Assembly (NCBI RefSeq): GCF_001591705.1
Contig: NZ_BCVK01000026.1
Location: 1 to 34,772 of the forward strand
From: Lactococcus cremoris subsp. cremoris NBRC 100676
Lineage (GTDB): Bacteria; Bacillota; Bacilli; Lactobacillales; Streptococcaceae
DNA: 34,772 nt
Direction of reading: 5' to 3'
Both the position numbers and the translations under genes were made by a program. Of the stretch, positions 18,222-25,530 are shown piece by piece (position 1 is the first letter of the stretch; each line of letters starts with the position of its first letter). The notes under the pieces were generated by a model, which was not told the origin of the DNA, ran no database searches, and was given only the letters and a program-made list of their open reading frames with translations.

Positions 18222-18815
18222 ATGGGTAAAGGAAACAGAAAAAAAATAGGGTTGTTGGGAGGAAATTTTAATCCCATTCATCACGCTCATTTAATGATGG
18301 CTGACCAAGTGGCTCAACAAATGAATTTGGATCAGGTCTTACTCATGCCTGAAAACATTCCACCTCATGTTGATGAAAAGGAAACAATTTCTGCAAAACA
18401 TCGAGTTAAAATGCTTGAGCTTGCCATCAAAGGCAACCCTAGACTTGGTCTCGAATTGATTGAAATTGAGCGTGGCGGAAAATCCTATAGTTATGATACC
18501 CTCAAACTCTTGACGAAAGCTAATCCAGATACTGATTATTATTTCATTATCGGCGGCGATATGGTGGAATATCTTCCAAAATGGTATAAGATTGATGAAT
18601 TAATCGAACTAGTTAAATTTATCGCGATTAGGCGAACTGAAAAAAATATTGAGAGCCCTTATCCTGTCCAATGGTTAGAAGCCCCACTTCTACCAATCTC
18701 TAGCACAATGATAAGAGAAATGTTTGTTCAAAATATTAAGCCAACTTACCTCCTCCCTCAAGACGTTATTAACTATATAGAAACTGAAAAATTATATAAA
18801 AAAAATGACCAATAA
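18222..18815 (+). CDS. nadD: Nicotinate-nucleotide adenylyltransferase
   Basis: NadD (197 aa) adenylates nicotinate mononucleotide to NaAD, the step between PncB and NadE, both encoded divergently nearby. The nucleotidyltransferase motif GGNFNPIHHAH is at 13-23 and ISSTMIR sits near the C-terminus. In most streptococci and bacilli nadD is followed by yqeK and rsfS. Here it stands alone and is followed by a convergent gene. The last codons and the stop lie inside the terminator stem-loop. Confidence 0.95.
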   Translation: MGKGNRKKIGLLGGNFNPIHHAHLMMADQVAQQMNLDQVLLMPENIPPHVDEKETISAKHRVKMLELAIKGNPRLGLELIEIERGGKSYSYDTLKLLTKANPDTDYYFIIGGDMVEYLPKWYKIDELIELVKFIAIRRTEKNIESPYPVQWLEAPLLPISSTMIREMFVQNIKPTYLLPQDVINYIETEKLYKKNDQ

Positions 18816-18827
18816 TGGTCATTTTTT
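18800..18827. terminator. Bidirectional terminator between nadD and the CLC gene
   Basis: AAAAAATGACC (18800-18810) pairs with GGTCATTTTTT (18817-18827) around a 6-base loop. The nadD stop codon lies in the loop. The convergent CLC gene stops 3 bp away. Confidence 0.85.
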
Positions 18828-18829
18828 AT

Positions 18830-20041
18830 TTAAACTTCCAAATTTAGAACTTCTTGTGCGTAAATTGATGAATTTCCATTCAAAACATAAGCGATAGTCA
18901 TAATTGGTAAAATATATTGAACTGAACCAAAGCCAAAGACCTCGGCGGCAATAAAGATAGGTCCAAAATATGAATTTGTTGCAGCAGAAAAGATTGAAAC
19001 ATAACCTGCAGCTGCTACAAATTCAACAGGCAAACCAAACAGCATTGCCAAAGCCGCACCTAGTGTGGAACCAATCGCAAAAAGCGGTGTCACTTCCCCT
19101 CCTTGGAACCCTGCAGAAATAGACAAAACCGTAAAGATCAATTTTAAAATCCAATCATATCCATTGATATGACCACCATTAAAACTCAAACCAATCAAAT
19201 TCGTCCCAAGACCAGCATAACGATCCATATGAATAACGAGTAAACCAATCGAGATGACAATTCCCATTAAAATAATTCTTTGATAAGGATTAGCAATTCT
19301 TTTTGCAACTGTTGCTTTCATAAAGGCTAGAGATTCTGCAAAAAATCTCCCCACCAAGCCAAAACATACTGCGATGATGGCCAATTTTAAAAGAACTAAG
19401 GGGTCAAGATGAATGTTAGTATTGATCGCGAAAGAAAATTTTTCTAATCCTAGATAATTTGAAGTCCAACTTGCGACATAGGAACCAACTAAGGCTGGAA
19501 TCAAAGCTCTGTATTCTATTTTTCCTAACATCAAAATTTCAATGGCAAAAAAAGTTGCCGCGATTGGCGTTTGAAAAAGAGCAGCAAAACCAGCAGCCAT
19601 ACCAGTAATCAAAAGAATCTTTTTAGCTTCTTTTGCTGAAAGTTTTTTACCAATCGCATGACCAATGACGCCACCGATTTGAACGGCAACCCCTTCACGT
19701 CCGACACTGGCACCAAATAAATGAGAAAGCCAAGTTGAGAAAACAATCAGCGGAACAAGACGCTTTGGAATATCTTCTCGCCCATGATTTCCCGCTTCAA
19801 AAATTAGTCCCATGCCTTTTTGACTATCTTTACCAAAATTTTTATAGAGATAGACAATCAAGAGACCAGCTAAAGTTAAAAATGGAATCAAATAAAGGGC
19901 ATGTCCATCTCTAAATTCGGTAATATAGATAAGACCTCGACCAAAAATCGCATCAACCACCCCAATTAAGCCACCAATAATTACAGCTAAGAAGACATAT
20001 AAAATTGCACTTCTGGAAATTCCTACTTTAAAAAAATTCAT
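18830..20041 (-). CDS. CLC-F type fluoride/proton antiporter
   Basis: A 403-aa CLC-family membrane protein that probably expels fluoride in exchange for protons. In ordinary chloride CLCs the first anion-binding motif is GSGIP. Here it is GMGLI (76-80), the serine-to-methionine change that marks the fluoride-specific CLC-F clade. The second motif is GREGV (114-118), not GREGP, again as in CLC-F, with E116 as the gating glutamate. GGEVTPLF and an N-terminal length without extra domains fit. AGGAG is 8 bases before the ATG. A fluoride riboswitch upstream supports the function independently. Confidence 0.88.
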   Translation of the reverse strand: MNFFKVGISRSAILYVFLAVIIGGLIGVVDAIFGRGLIYITEFRDGHALYLIPFLTLAGLLIVYLYKNFGKDSQKGMGLIFEAGNHGREDIPKRLVPLIVFSTWLSHLFGASVGREGVAVQIGGVIGHAIGKKLSAKEAKKILLITGMAAGFAALFQTPIAATFFAIEILMLGKIEYRALIPALVGSYVASWTSNYLGLEKFSFAINTNIHLDPLVLLKLAIIAVCFGLVGRFFAESLAFMKATVAKRIANPYQRIILMGIVISIGLLVIHMDRYAGLGTNLIGLSFNGGHINGYDWILKLIFTVLSISAGFQGGEVTPLFAIGSTLGAALAMLFGLPVEFVAAAGYVSIFSAATNSYFGPIFIAAEVFGFGSVQYILPIMTIAYVLNGNSSIYAQEVLNLEV

Positions 20042-20094
20042 TTTTGAAACTCCTATAATCTAATATTTAACACGACCTGATAAAAATACAATCC

Positions 20095-20281
20095 TATCTG
20101 TAAGCGCTGAAGCGCCAACAGCTACGCTTTGACGAAGCGAAAACGATATTTTTTCGCCAAGTAGGTAGTAAAAACTCTAGCATCTCCTCATAGGGAGACG
20201 CGTCTGCCCCTTTTCTGCTTATCACTTGATTTTGTCGCTTCAAAATTTAGAATGATAGCAGATTAGGGGCAGCTGAATTTT
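20095..20281 (-). other. Highly structured leader segment between the riboswitch terminator and the CLC-F gene
   Basis: No gene is present. On the minus strand a long hairpin pairs CTGCCCC with GGGGCAG and TCTGCT with AGCAGA, with ATTTTG/CAAAAT nested inside (about 20202-20273). Then follow GCGTCTCC/GGAGATGC (about 20174-20202), GCGAAAA/TTTTCGC and GCGC-TTCA-GCGC (about 20103-20157). The run of compact, G+C-richer hairpins is unlike neighbouring gaps and looks like an inserted small repeat or an extra regulatory RNA. I do not recognise a named element. Confidence 0.45.
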
Positions 20282-20341
20282 ACAAAACAAAAGGCGCTAC
20301 AAACAGGACTGCTTAAAAACAGCCTTTTGTTTGTAGGCGCC
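20282..20341 (-). terminator. Regulated terminator of the fluoride riboswitch
   Basis: On the minus strand GGCGCCTACAAACA (20341-20328) pairs with TGTTTGTAGCGCC (20305-20293), followed by TTTTGTTTTG. The first bases of the stem are the same GGCGCC that the aptamer uses for its pseudoknot, so fluoride binding and termination exclude each other: an ON switch. Confidence 0.85.
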
Positions 20342-20392
20342 ATTAGTTTTAAGATTTTATTCTTAAAGCTGTTTCGGGTGTGCACCATACCC
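20333..20392 (-). ncRNA. Fluoride riboswitch aptamer (crcB motif)
   Basis: The minus strand reads a P1 hairpin GGGT-ATG...ACACCC (20392-20376), GAAACAGC, a second stem TTTAAGA/TCTTAAA, and CTAATGGCGCCTAC (to 20333). These match the conserved parts of the fluoride aptamer (GGG..ATG, AAAC.GC, CTgATGGC.cCTAC). GGTGC in the P1 loop can pair with GCGCC at the 3' end to make the required pseudoknot. It controls the CLC-F gene about 300 bp downstream. Confidence 0.88.
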
Positions 20393-20408
20393 ATCATTAT
20401 TAATATTT

Positions 20409-20436
20409 ATTTTAACATTTTATGAAATATTTGCAA
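20409..20436 (-). promoter_or_regulatory. Promoter of the fluoride riboswitch/CLC-F unit
   Basis: Minus-strand TTGCAA (20436-20431), a 16-bp spacer that ends in TGT, then TAAAAT (20414-20409). Transcription would start just upstream of the aptamer. Confidence 0.65.
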
Positions 20437-20444
20437 GAAAAAGC

Positions 20445-20687
20445 TCAGTCACGCATGCCATTTTTCCGTTGAATTTCTTTGAGTTTGTCAGGAGTCACAT
20501 CTTCTCCCGTTTTTTCATCAATGACTTTGATTGTTTCAACTTGTGAACGGAAATTTGCTTTAACACTATCAAGATAAGCTCGACGTAAAAAGGCTTGTTC
20601 TTCAAGTTCTGCTTCTGATAAACCTTCGGCTTTTTTCTTACGCGCCAATTCATTAATGCGTTCTACTTGTTCATTTGTAATTGTCAT
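20445..20687 (-). CDS. DUF896 family protein (YnzC-like)
   Basis: An 80-aa soluble protein. The N-terminal half is a helical hairpin (ERINELARKKKAEGLSEAE) and the second half carries KANFRSQVETIKVID, both diagnostic of the DUF896/YnzC family of Firmicutes. The molecular role is unknown. AAAAGGA precedes the ATG. It follows glyS by about 107 bp with decamer hairpins between. No clear promoter of its own was found, so read-through from glyS may contribute. Confidence 0.88.
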   Translation of the reverse strand: MTITNEQVERINELARKKKAEGLSEAELEEQAFLRRAYLDSVKANFRSQVETIKVIDEKTGEDVTPDKLKEIQRKNGMRD

Positions 20688-20719
20688 TTCTTAATTCCTT
20701 TTCGTAAATGTTTTTAAAA

Positions 20720-20782
20720 TTACTGACAGAATTTATTTTTACTGACAGCATTTAAAAGGGCTTTGCAACTCTCCGTCAGTAA
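20720..20782 (-). terminator. Decamer-built terminator after glyS
   Basis: On the minus strand TTACTGACGG (20782-20773) can pair with CTGTCAGTAA (20748-20739) or with the second copy (20729-20720). Each downstream arm is followed by A/T-rich sequence, the last by TTTT. The two direct copies offer alternative stems. The T-run is short, so termination may be partial. Confidence 0.6.
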
Positions 20783-20794
20783 ATAAGTCAGCTT

Positions 20795-22816
20795 TTATTT
20801 TGTATTAATCAAAGAAAAATCAGCCATAACACTTGTTAATGCAACAACTTCTGACAATAAGGCAATCCGATTATCACGAACAGCTAAATCTTCGGCCATA
20901 ACCATCACATTATCAAAGAAAGCTTCAATTGCAGGAGCAAGCGTATGAACAATTGCTCGGAATTTTTCTTCACATGGCTTATAAGTCCATTGATTTTGCA
21001 GAGAAATAACGGCATCATAAAGTGCTTGTTCAGTATCTTCTTCAAAAAGTGCTGGATTAATTTCAGCAATATCAGCTGCTTTTTTAACTAAATTAATTGA
21101 ACGTGAAACATTTTCAATCGCTGGTTTAAATGGTTCGTGAAGTTTATGACCATCAATAACAAATGCTGATTCCATCATATTTGTAATATCAAAGTTTGAG
21201 CTATTAATTGCTGCTTCAACAATATCATAACGGTCTAATTTTTCAAGCAAAAGTTTTTGAACGCGTGCTTTGACGAATTCCAAAATTTCAGCATGATTTT
21301 GACCCTCAAATTGGTCGATAAATAAAGATAGGTCGAAATGCCAATTCATTTTTTCGATAATTCGAATCAATCCTTGTACTGCACGACGTAGCGCATAAGG
21401 GTCATTTGAACCAGATGGAATCAAACCAACATTAAAGAAAGAAAGGACTGAATCAATTTTATCTGCTGCTGCAAGAACAGAACCAACTTTTGTTTCAGGT
21501 AATTGGCCGTCAGCTGAGGTCGGCATGTAATGTTCACGAATAGCCGCAGCAACATTTGCATTTTCCCCTGCTAAAAGAGCGTATTTTTCACCCATCACGC
21601 CTTGCAATTCATCAAATTCTCCAACCATTCCTGTCAAAAGGTCAAATTTATAAATTTCAGCGCTACGAGCCACGTCTACTTTTTCTTCATCTGTTAAACC
21701 AGCAATATCAGCTAATTTAGCAGCAATTAATTTTGTTCGTGCCATATGTTCAGTGATTGAACCAATTTTTGCATGGAAAGTTACTTTACCAAGTTTAGCC
21801 ACTAAGTCTTCAATCTTAAGTTTTTGATCTTCTTTCCAGAAGAATTCAGCATCTTCAAGACGAGCAACCAAGACTTTTTCATTTCCAAGCACTACATTTT
21901 CAATATGTTCGGCATTCCCATTACGAACCGAAATAAAGTTAGGAGCCAATTGGCCTTCTTGGTTATAAACTTCAAAATAACGTTGATTATCACGCATTGA
22001 TGTCACTAAAACTTCTGCTGGAACAGACAAATATTTTGGATCAAATGAGCCTACAAAGGCTGTTGGATATTCAACAATATTATTTACTTCTTCTAATAAA
22101 TCTTTATGAAGAGTAACTTGCCAATTATTTTCAGATGCAAGAGCCAAAATTTGTGCAGATATTTCTGCTTTACGATGTTCAGCATCAACTAAAACAAAAT
22201 TTTCTGGCATTTTGCTAGCATAATCATTGGCATTTTTGAGTTCAATCTCAACATTTGCCAAGAAACGATGACCACGTGAAAAACGATTGGCGGTCACATC
22301 TAATAAATCAAAAGCAACGATTTCATCTTCTAAAAGTGATACGATCCATTGTATAGGACGAACAAATAAGAAATCATTATTTCCCCATTTCATATAAGTT
22401 GAGAAGGTCATTTTTGCAATGACTTCATCCCCAACTTTAGAAAGAATTTCTTCTGCTTTTACACCATCAACATGTTTTTTAGCATAATAATAATCACCCT
22501 TAAGGATTAAATCATCCGGAGTCGCTCCTTGACCACGTGAAAAACCTTGAATCGCTTTTGACCAATTTCCTTCAGCGTCTTTAGCAATTTTTGCAGAAGG
22601 ACCTTTAACTTCTTCATCAATCGCTTCTGATGATTCTGACAGCCCTTCAACAATAAGAGCTAGGCGGCGTGGTGTTGAAAATTTAATGATTTTATCAAAT
22701 TTCAAACGGTTTTCATTAAGAAATGCTTCCATTCGTTCAGCCAATTGATTGATTGAAGGAGTCACCAAATGTGCTGGAATTTCTTCCAAACCAATTTCAA
22801 GTAAGTAATTTGTCAT
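20795..22816 (-). CDS. glyS: Glycyl-tRNA synthetase beta subunit
   Basis: GlyS (673 aa) is the tRNA-recognising subunit of the alpha2-beta2 glycyl-tRNA synthetase. It begins [18 protein letters not shown] and has FSTPRRLAL and the HD-like central region (DEFDELQGVMGEKYA), then a C-terminal anticodon-binding domain. Length is normal. The ATG overlaps the glyQ stop (TAATG), giving coupled translation. Expression depends on the T-box leader at 24482-24605. Confidence 0.97.
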   Translation of the reverse strand: MTNYLLEIGLEEIPAHLVTPSINQLAERMEAFLNENRLKFDKIIKFSTPRRLALIVEGLSESSEAIDEEVKGPSAKIAKDAEGNWSKAIQGFSRGQGATPDDLILKGDYYYAKKHVDGVKAEEILSKVGDEVIAKMTFSTYMKWGNNDFLFVRPIQWIVSLLEDEIVAFDLLDVTANRFSRGHRFLANVEIELKNANDYASKMPENFVLVDAEHRKAEISAQILALASENNWQVTLHKDLLEEVNNIVEYPTAFVGSFDPKYLSVPAEVLVTSMRDNQRYFEVYNQEGQLAPNFISVRNGNAEHIENVVLGNEKVLVARLEDAEFFWKEDQKLKIEDLVAKLGKVTFHAKIGSITEHMARTKLIAAKLADIAGLTDEEKVDVARSAEIYKFDLLTGMVGEFDELQGVMGEKYALLAGENANVAAAIREHYMPTSADGQLPETKVGSVLAAADKIDSVLSFFNVGLIPSGSNDPYALRRAVQGLIRIIEKMNWHFDLSLFIDQFEGQNHAEILEFVKARVQKLLLEKLDRYDIVEAAINSSNFDITNMMESAFVIDGHKLHEPFKPAIENVSRSINLVKKAADIAEINPALFEEDTEQALYDAVISLQNQWTYKPCEEKFRAIVHTLAPAIEAFFDNVMVMAEDLAVRDNRIALLSEVVALTSVMADFSLINTK

Positions 22817-23769
22817 TATTTTTCTTCTCCTTCTACAATCTTAGTATATTTTCCTTTTTTACCGAGATATTTTTCACGTAAGGCTTCATCTTTTAAGAGT
22901 GGGAAGCCAAGTTTCGCACGTTCTTCAATGAAAGTTTTAGCTACTTTACGTGCCATCTTACGCACACGATGCATATAACCGGCACGCTCTGTTACAGATA
23001 CCGCTCCACGCGCATCAAGCAAGTTAAAGGTATGTGAAGATTTCAAAATATAATCATAAGCTGGGTGAACCAAACCTTTATCAAGTAAATCAAGGGCTTC
23101 TTGTTCATACTCACCAAAAAGTTTAAGTAAAAGTTCTTGATTTGATTCTTCAAAAGCGAATTTAGAATGTTCGTATTCAGGTTCTTTGAAGATATCACCA
23201 TAAGCCACACCATTTCCCCATTCAAGGTCATAAACAGAATCAACCTCTTGAATAACTGTCGCAATACGTTCCAAACCATAAGTGATTTCAGATGTTACTG
23301 AATCAACTTCAATTCCGCCAACTTGTTGGAAATAGGTGAATTGTGTACATTCTTGTCCATCAATCCAAACTTCCCAGCCAATACCAGCACAACCCATTGA
23401 TGGATTTTCCCAGTTGTCTTCAACAAAACGAATATCATGTTCCAAAGCATCAATACCAAGTGCTGCTAAACTTTGAAGATAAAGTTCTTGGATATTTTTT
23501 GGTGAAGGTTTTAAAACAACTTGAAACTGGTGATGTTGGAACAAACGGTTTGGGTTTTCACCGTATCGACCATCTGCCGGGCGTCGTGAAGGTTGCACGT
23601 AGGCTGCTCCCCATGGCTCAGGACCATTTGAACGCAAGAAAGTATAAGGACTCATTGTCCCTGCTCCTACTTCATTATCATAGGCCTGCATCAGGTTCGC
23701 TCCTTGTTTAGACCAGAAGCCTTGTAGAGTCAAGATAATATCTTGAAATGCTAGTTTTTTATTTGCCAT
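22816..23769 (-). CDS. glyQ: Glycyl-tRNA synthetase alpha subunit
   Basis: GlyQ (317 aa) is the catalytic class II subunit that forms glycyl-adenylate. Landmarks are [46 protein letters not shown] (motif 2 region) and the [11 protein letters not shown]-like end. The ATG overlaps the TAA of the GIY-YIG-like gene as TAATG, and its ribosome site GAGGAG lies within the last codons of that gene, so glyQ translation is tied to it. Confidence 0.97.
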   Translation of the reverse strand: MANKKLAFQDIILTLQGFWSKQGANLMQAYDNEVGAGTMSPYTFLRSNGPEPWGAAYVQPSRRPADGRYGENPNRLFQHHQFQVVLKPSPKNIQELYLQSLAALGIDALEHDIRFVEDNWENPSMGCAGIGWEVWIDGQECTQFTYFQQVGGIEVDSVTSEITYGLERIATVIQEVDSVYDLEWGNGVAYGDIFKEPEYEHSKFAFEESNQELLLKLFGEYEQEALDLLDKGLVHPAYDYILKSSHTFNLLDARGAVSVTERAGYMHRVRKMARKVAKTFIEERAKLGFPLLKDEALREKYLGKKGKYTKIVEGEEK

Positions 23770-24416
23770 TATTCTAATTCTCCTCGTAAAAATAATAATT
23801 GATATTGTCGATATGCTTGACTAATATCGAAACTTGAATAGTTAACATAAACATTAATGTCCTTTTCAATAGCTACCGTCATCGTTCGCCCATTGCCAGC
23901 TAGTTTAGGAATTGGATAAATTTTTATTTTACCAAAATTTTTATTTCTAGCAGAAACTTTGGAGGAATTCAAACCGATATACTTTCTTAATATGCCTGGA
24001 TTTTTGTCGTGCTCTTCTTTAATAAATTCTACTAATTGACCACGAGTTATATGTTCATGTTTATCAGTTTCTATAACAGACTTTGAATTTACTTTGAGCC
24101 TAGTTAAAGATATATTTTCCTCTATACCAGCTAATTCTCGAATATAAGAAAAGTGTTCTTTTATTTTATCATCTGAAACAATAAAAAATTCCCGACTTTC
24201 ATTATAACGGTATTCTTTAAATAATGTATGTAATAGTTTTTCTACTATTTTATAGTTTTTCACTCTTACAGTATCAATAATTTCAAAATCTTTAGGTACG
24301 CTTGTATTCAATGAAAATAATCTTTTCTTCATCGTATCAGATGTTATCCCAATTTTTACATACATTCTAAAAAGAGGATTTCGAATTGCATAAACAGTTC
24401 CTTCTTCTTTAACCAC
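23769..24416 (-). CDS. GIY-YIG/T5orf172 (MUG113)-like protein at the head of the glyQS operon
   Basis: A protein of 215 aa. Residues about 5-80 match the T5orf172/MUG113 variant of the GIY-YIG nuclease fold: [25 protein letters not shown], a VEKLLHTLF helix and ESREFF with the expected acidic residue. Residues about 110-215 are an unrecognised C-terminal domain. The start is taken as the GTG at 24416, with AAAGGAGG 5 bases upstream. The frame continues to an ATG at 24455, which lacks a ribosome site. It lies between a glycine T-box and glyQ and overlaps glyQ by TAATG. A role in glycine or tRNA metabolism is unproven. It could be an inserted gene that kept the operon intact. Confidence 0.75.
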   Translation of the reverse strand: MVKEEGTVYAIRNPLFRMYVKIGITSDTMKKRLFSLNTSVPKDFEIIDTVRVKNYKIVEKLLHTLFKEYRYNESREFFIVSDDKIKEHFSYIRELAGIEENISLTRLKVNSKSVIETDKHEHITRGQLVEFIKEEHDKNPGILRKYIGLNSSKVSARNKNFGKIKIYPIPKLAGNGRTMTVAIEKDINVYVNYSSFDISQAYRQYQLLFLRGELE

Positions 24417-24481
24417 TTCTTCCTCCTTTCTACAGAAATTCAAAAAACCGTACATTCACACGCTCGTCATTTTTCAGAAAA

Positions 24482-24605
24482 TCTGAAAAGAGACAAAGGG
24501 TGCACATGCACGGTTCCACCTTTATTTTTTACTTTATTTGTGTTCATTACGATTTTAAATTAAGCCATTTTCTTTCTCGAACTTTCACTATCTTCGAGTC
24601 GCTAC
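24482..24605 (-). ncRNA. T-box leader (glycine) of the GIY-YIG-glyQ-glyS operon
   Basis: The minus strand carries AAGGTGGAACCGTG (24522-24509), which agrees with the T-box sequence AGGGTGGnACCGCG. TGGA would pair with the UCCA end of tRNA-Gly, whose discriminator base is U. A terminator-like pairing joins AAAGG with CCTTT around GTGC/GCAC, followed by a T-rich but interrupted tract. Upstream, CTCGAA/TTCGAG (24576-24598) closes a loop resembling the distal Stem I. GGC at 24566-24564 is a candidate specifier codon. The part before the T-box is only about 80 bases, short for this class. Confidence 0.75.
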
Positions 24606-24611
24606 CTATAA

Positions 24612-24640
24612 ATTCTAGCGCTATTTTCTCATTTTGTCAA
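24612..24640 (-). promoter_or_regulatory. Promoter of the T-box operon
   Basis: Minus-strand TTGACA (24640-24635) and TAGAAT (24617-24612) with a 17-bp spacer. It begins 12 bp after the stop of the metallophosphatase-like gene, with no terminator between. Confidence 0.8.
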
Positions 24641-24652
24641 GATAAAATAAAC

Positions 24653-25420
24653 TTATCCATAATTAACACTTTCAAATACTTCGTGATATTTTTCCTGAGC
24701 TGTCAGTAACTTTCCTTGCTCATCAACTTCTAGCTCTAATTCAAAGATGGAAGGAAAATCAGCCATTGTCTGGACCATAAGTGTTTTTTTCCATTTATTA
24801 ATTGTTTTATCTGTCTTATAAGTTGCTCTGTCAATAATGACATCAATTTCAGGAAATTTTTGAGCTAAAATTTGATTCTCATCTTGCCCCAGTTGACTGA
24901 GTAGAATAATAAGGTTTGCTTCTTTCTTTTTTAGCATTTTTACAATAAACTCAGTTCTGTCAGAAGGATTGGTAAAAATCGTGTCCGAACTCGGGCAAGA
25001 ATCGTAAACCGTACTCATTGGAGTCAGTCCAAAAATCCCAATCTTGCCAAATTTACTTTCTTTCAGTAAATAAGGTAAAAATTTTCCATTTTTTTCAAAA
25101 GTATTTAATATTTCATCTTTTTCAATCTGGACATTCGCAGCTAAAACTGGAAAATCTAATTGCTTGAGAAATTTAGCAAGACCTTGTGAGCCTTCATCAA
25201 ATTGATGTTCCCCTATTGCTATCGCATCATATTTAAGCTTTTTTAAAAAATTTTTTTCATCATTTTGATAATTTGACTTGCTAAAATTTATATCAGTAGC
25301 TCCTAGAAATAATGTTTCCTCTGCGGTTTTTTTATTTCTCTCCTTAATTTCATCTATCAAAGAATAATGATTATTAGAGTTCAAAATAATATTATTTGTA
25401 TGTAAAATGGTAAGTTTCAT
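24653..25420 (-). CDS. Degenerate metallophosphatase / 5'-nucleotidase-like protein
   Basis: A protein of 255 aa that follows the N-terminal calcineurin-like domain of YunD/UshA-type 5'-nucleotidases: LHTN at the start, AIGEHQFDEG where GNHEFD is expected, AANV, and LLSQLGQDEN where a LSHLG motif is expected. The metal-binding residues are changed (the D/H after LHTN, the GD pair, GNHE to GEHQ, H to Q), and the C-terminal nucleotide-binding domain is missing. It therefore looks like an inactive relative or a shortened gene. The ATG at 25420 is preferred to a TTG at 25432. Neither has a strong ribosome site. One exact decamer copy lies near its 3' end. Confidence 0.7.
   Translation of the reverse strand: MKLTILHTNNIILNSNNHYSLIDEIKERNKKTAEETLFLGATDINFSKSNYQNDEKNFLKKLKYDAIAIGEHQFDEGSQGLAKFLKQLDFPVLAANVQIEKDEILNTFEKNGKFLPYLLKESKFGKIGIFGLTPMSTVYDSCPSSDTIFTNPSDRTEFIVKMLKKKEANLIILLSQLGQDENQILAQKFPEIDVIIDRATYKTDKTINKWKKTLMVQTMADFPSIFELELEVDEQGKLLTAQEKYHEVFESVNYG
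24700..24709. repeat. Decamer CTGTCAGTAA inside the metallophosphatase-like gene
   Basis: An exact copy of the recurrent decamer in a coding sequence, with no partner nearby for a stem. Confidence 0.65.
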
Positions 25421-25508
25421 TATTATAACCAACCCTATATATAGTATTTAATACTTATATTTTATCACAAAAATACCATATATTGTGTTTCTTGAACATT
25501 TTCTATAA

Positions 25509-25530
25509 AAAAATGACTAAAGTCACTTTT
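25509..25530 (-). terminator. Terminator after the DUF475 gene
   Basis: On the minus strand AAAAGTGAC (25530-25522) pairs with GTCATTTTT (25517-25509) around a TTTA loop, followed by more T. The stem overlaps the stop codon of the gene. Confidence 0.7.

Noticed and set aside
24417-24455. Upstream ATG start for the GIY-YIG-like gene
   Set aside because: The added 13 codons include the AAAGGAGG ribosome site for the GTG at 24416. The ATG itself has none.
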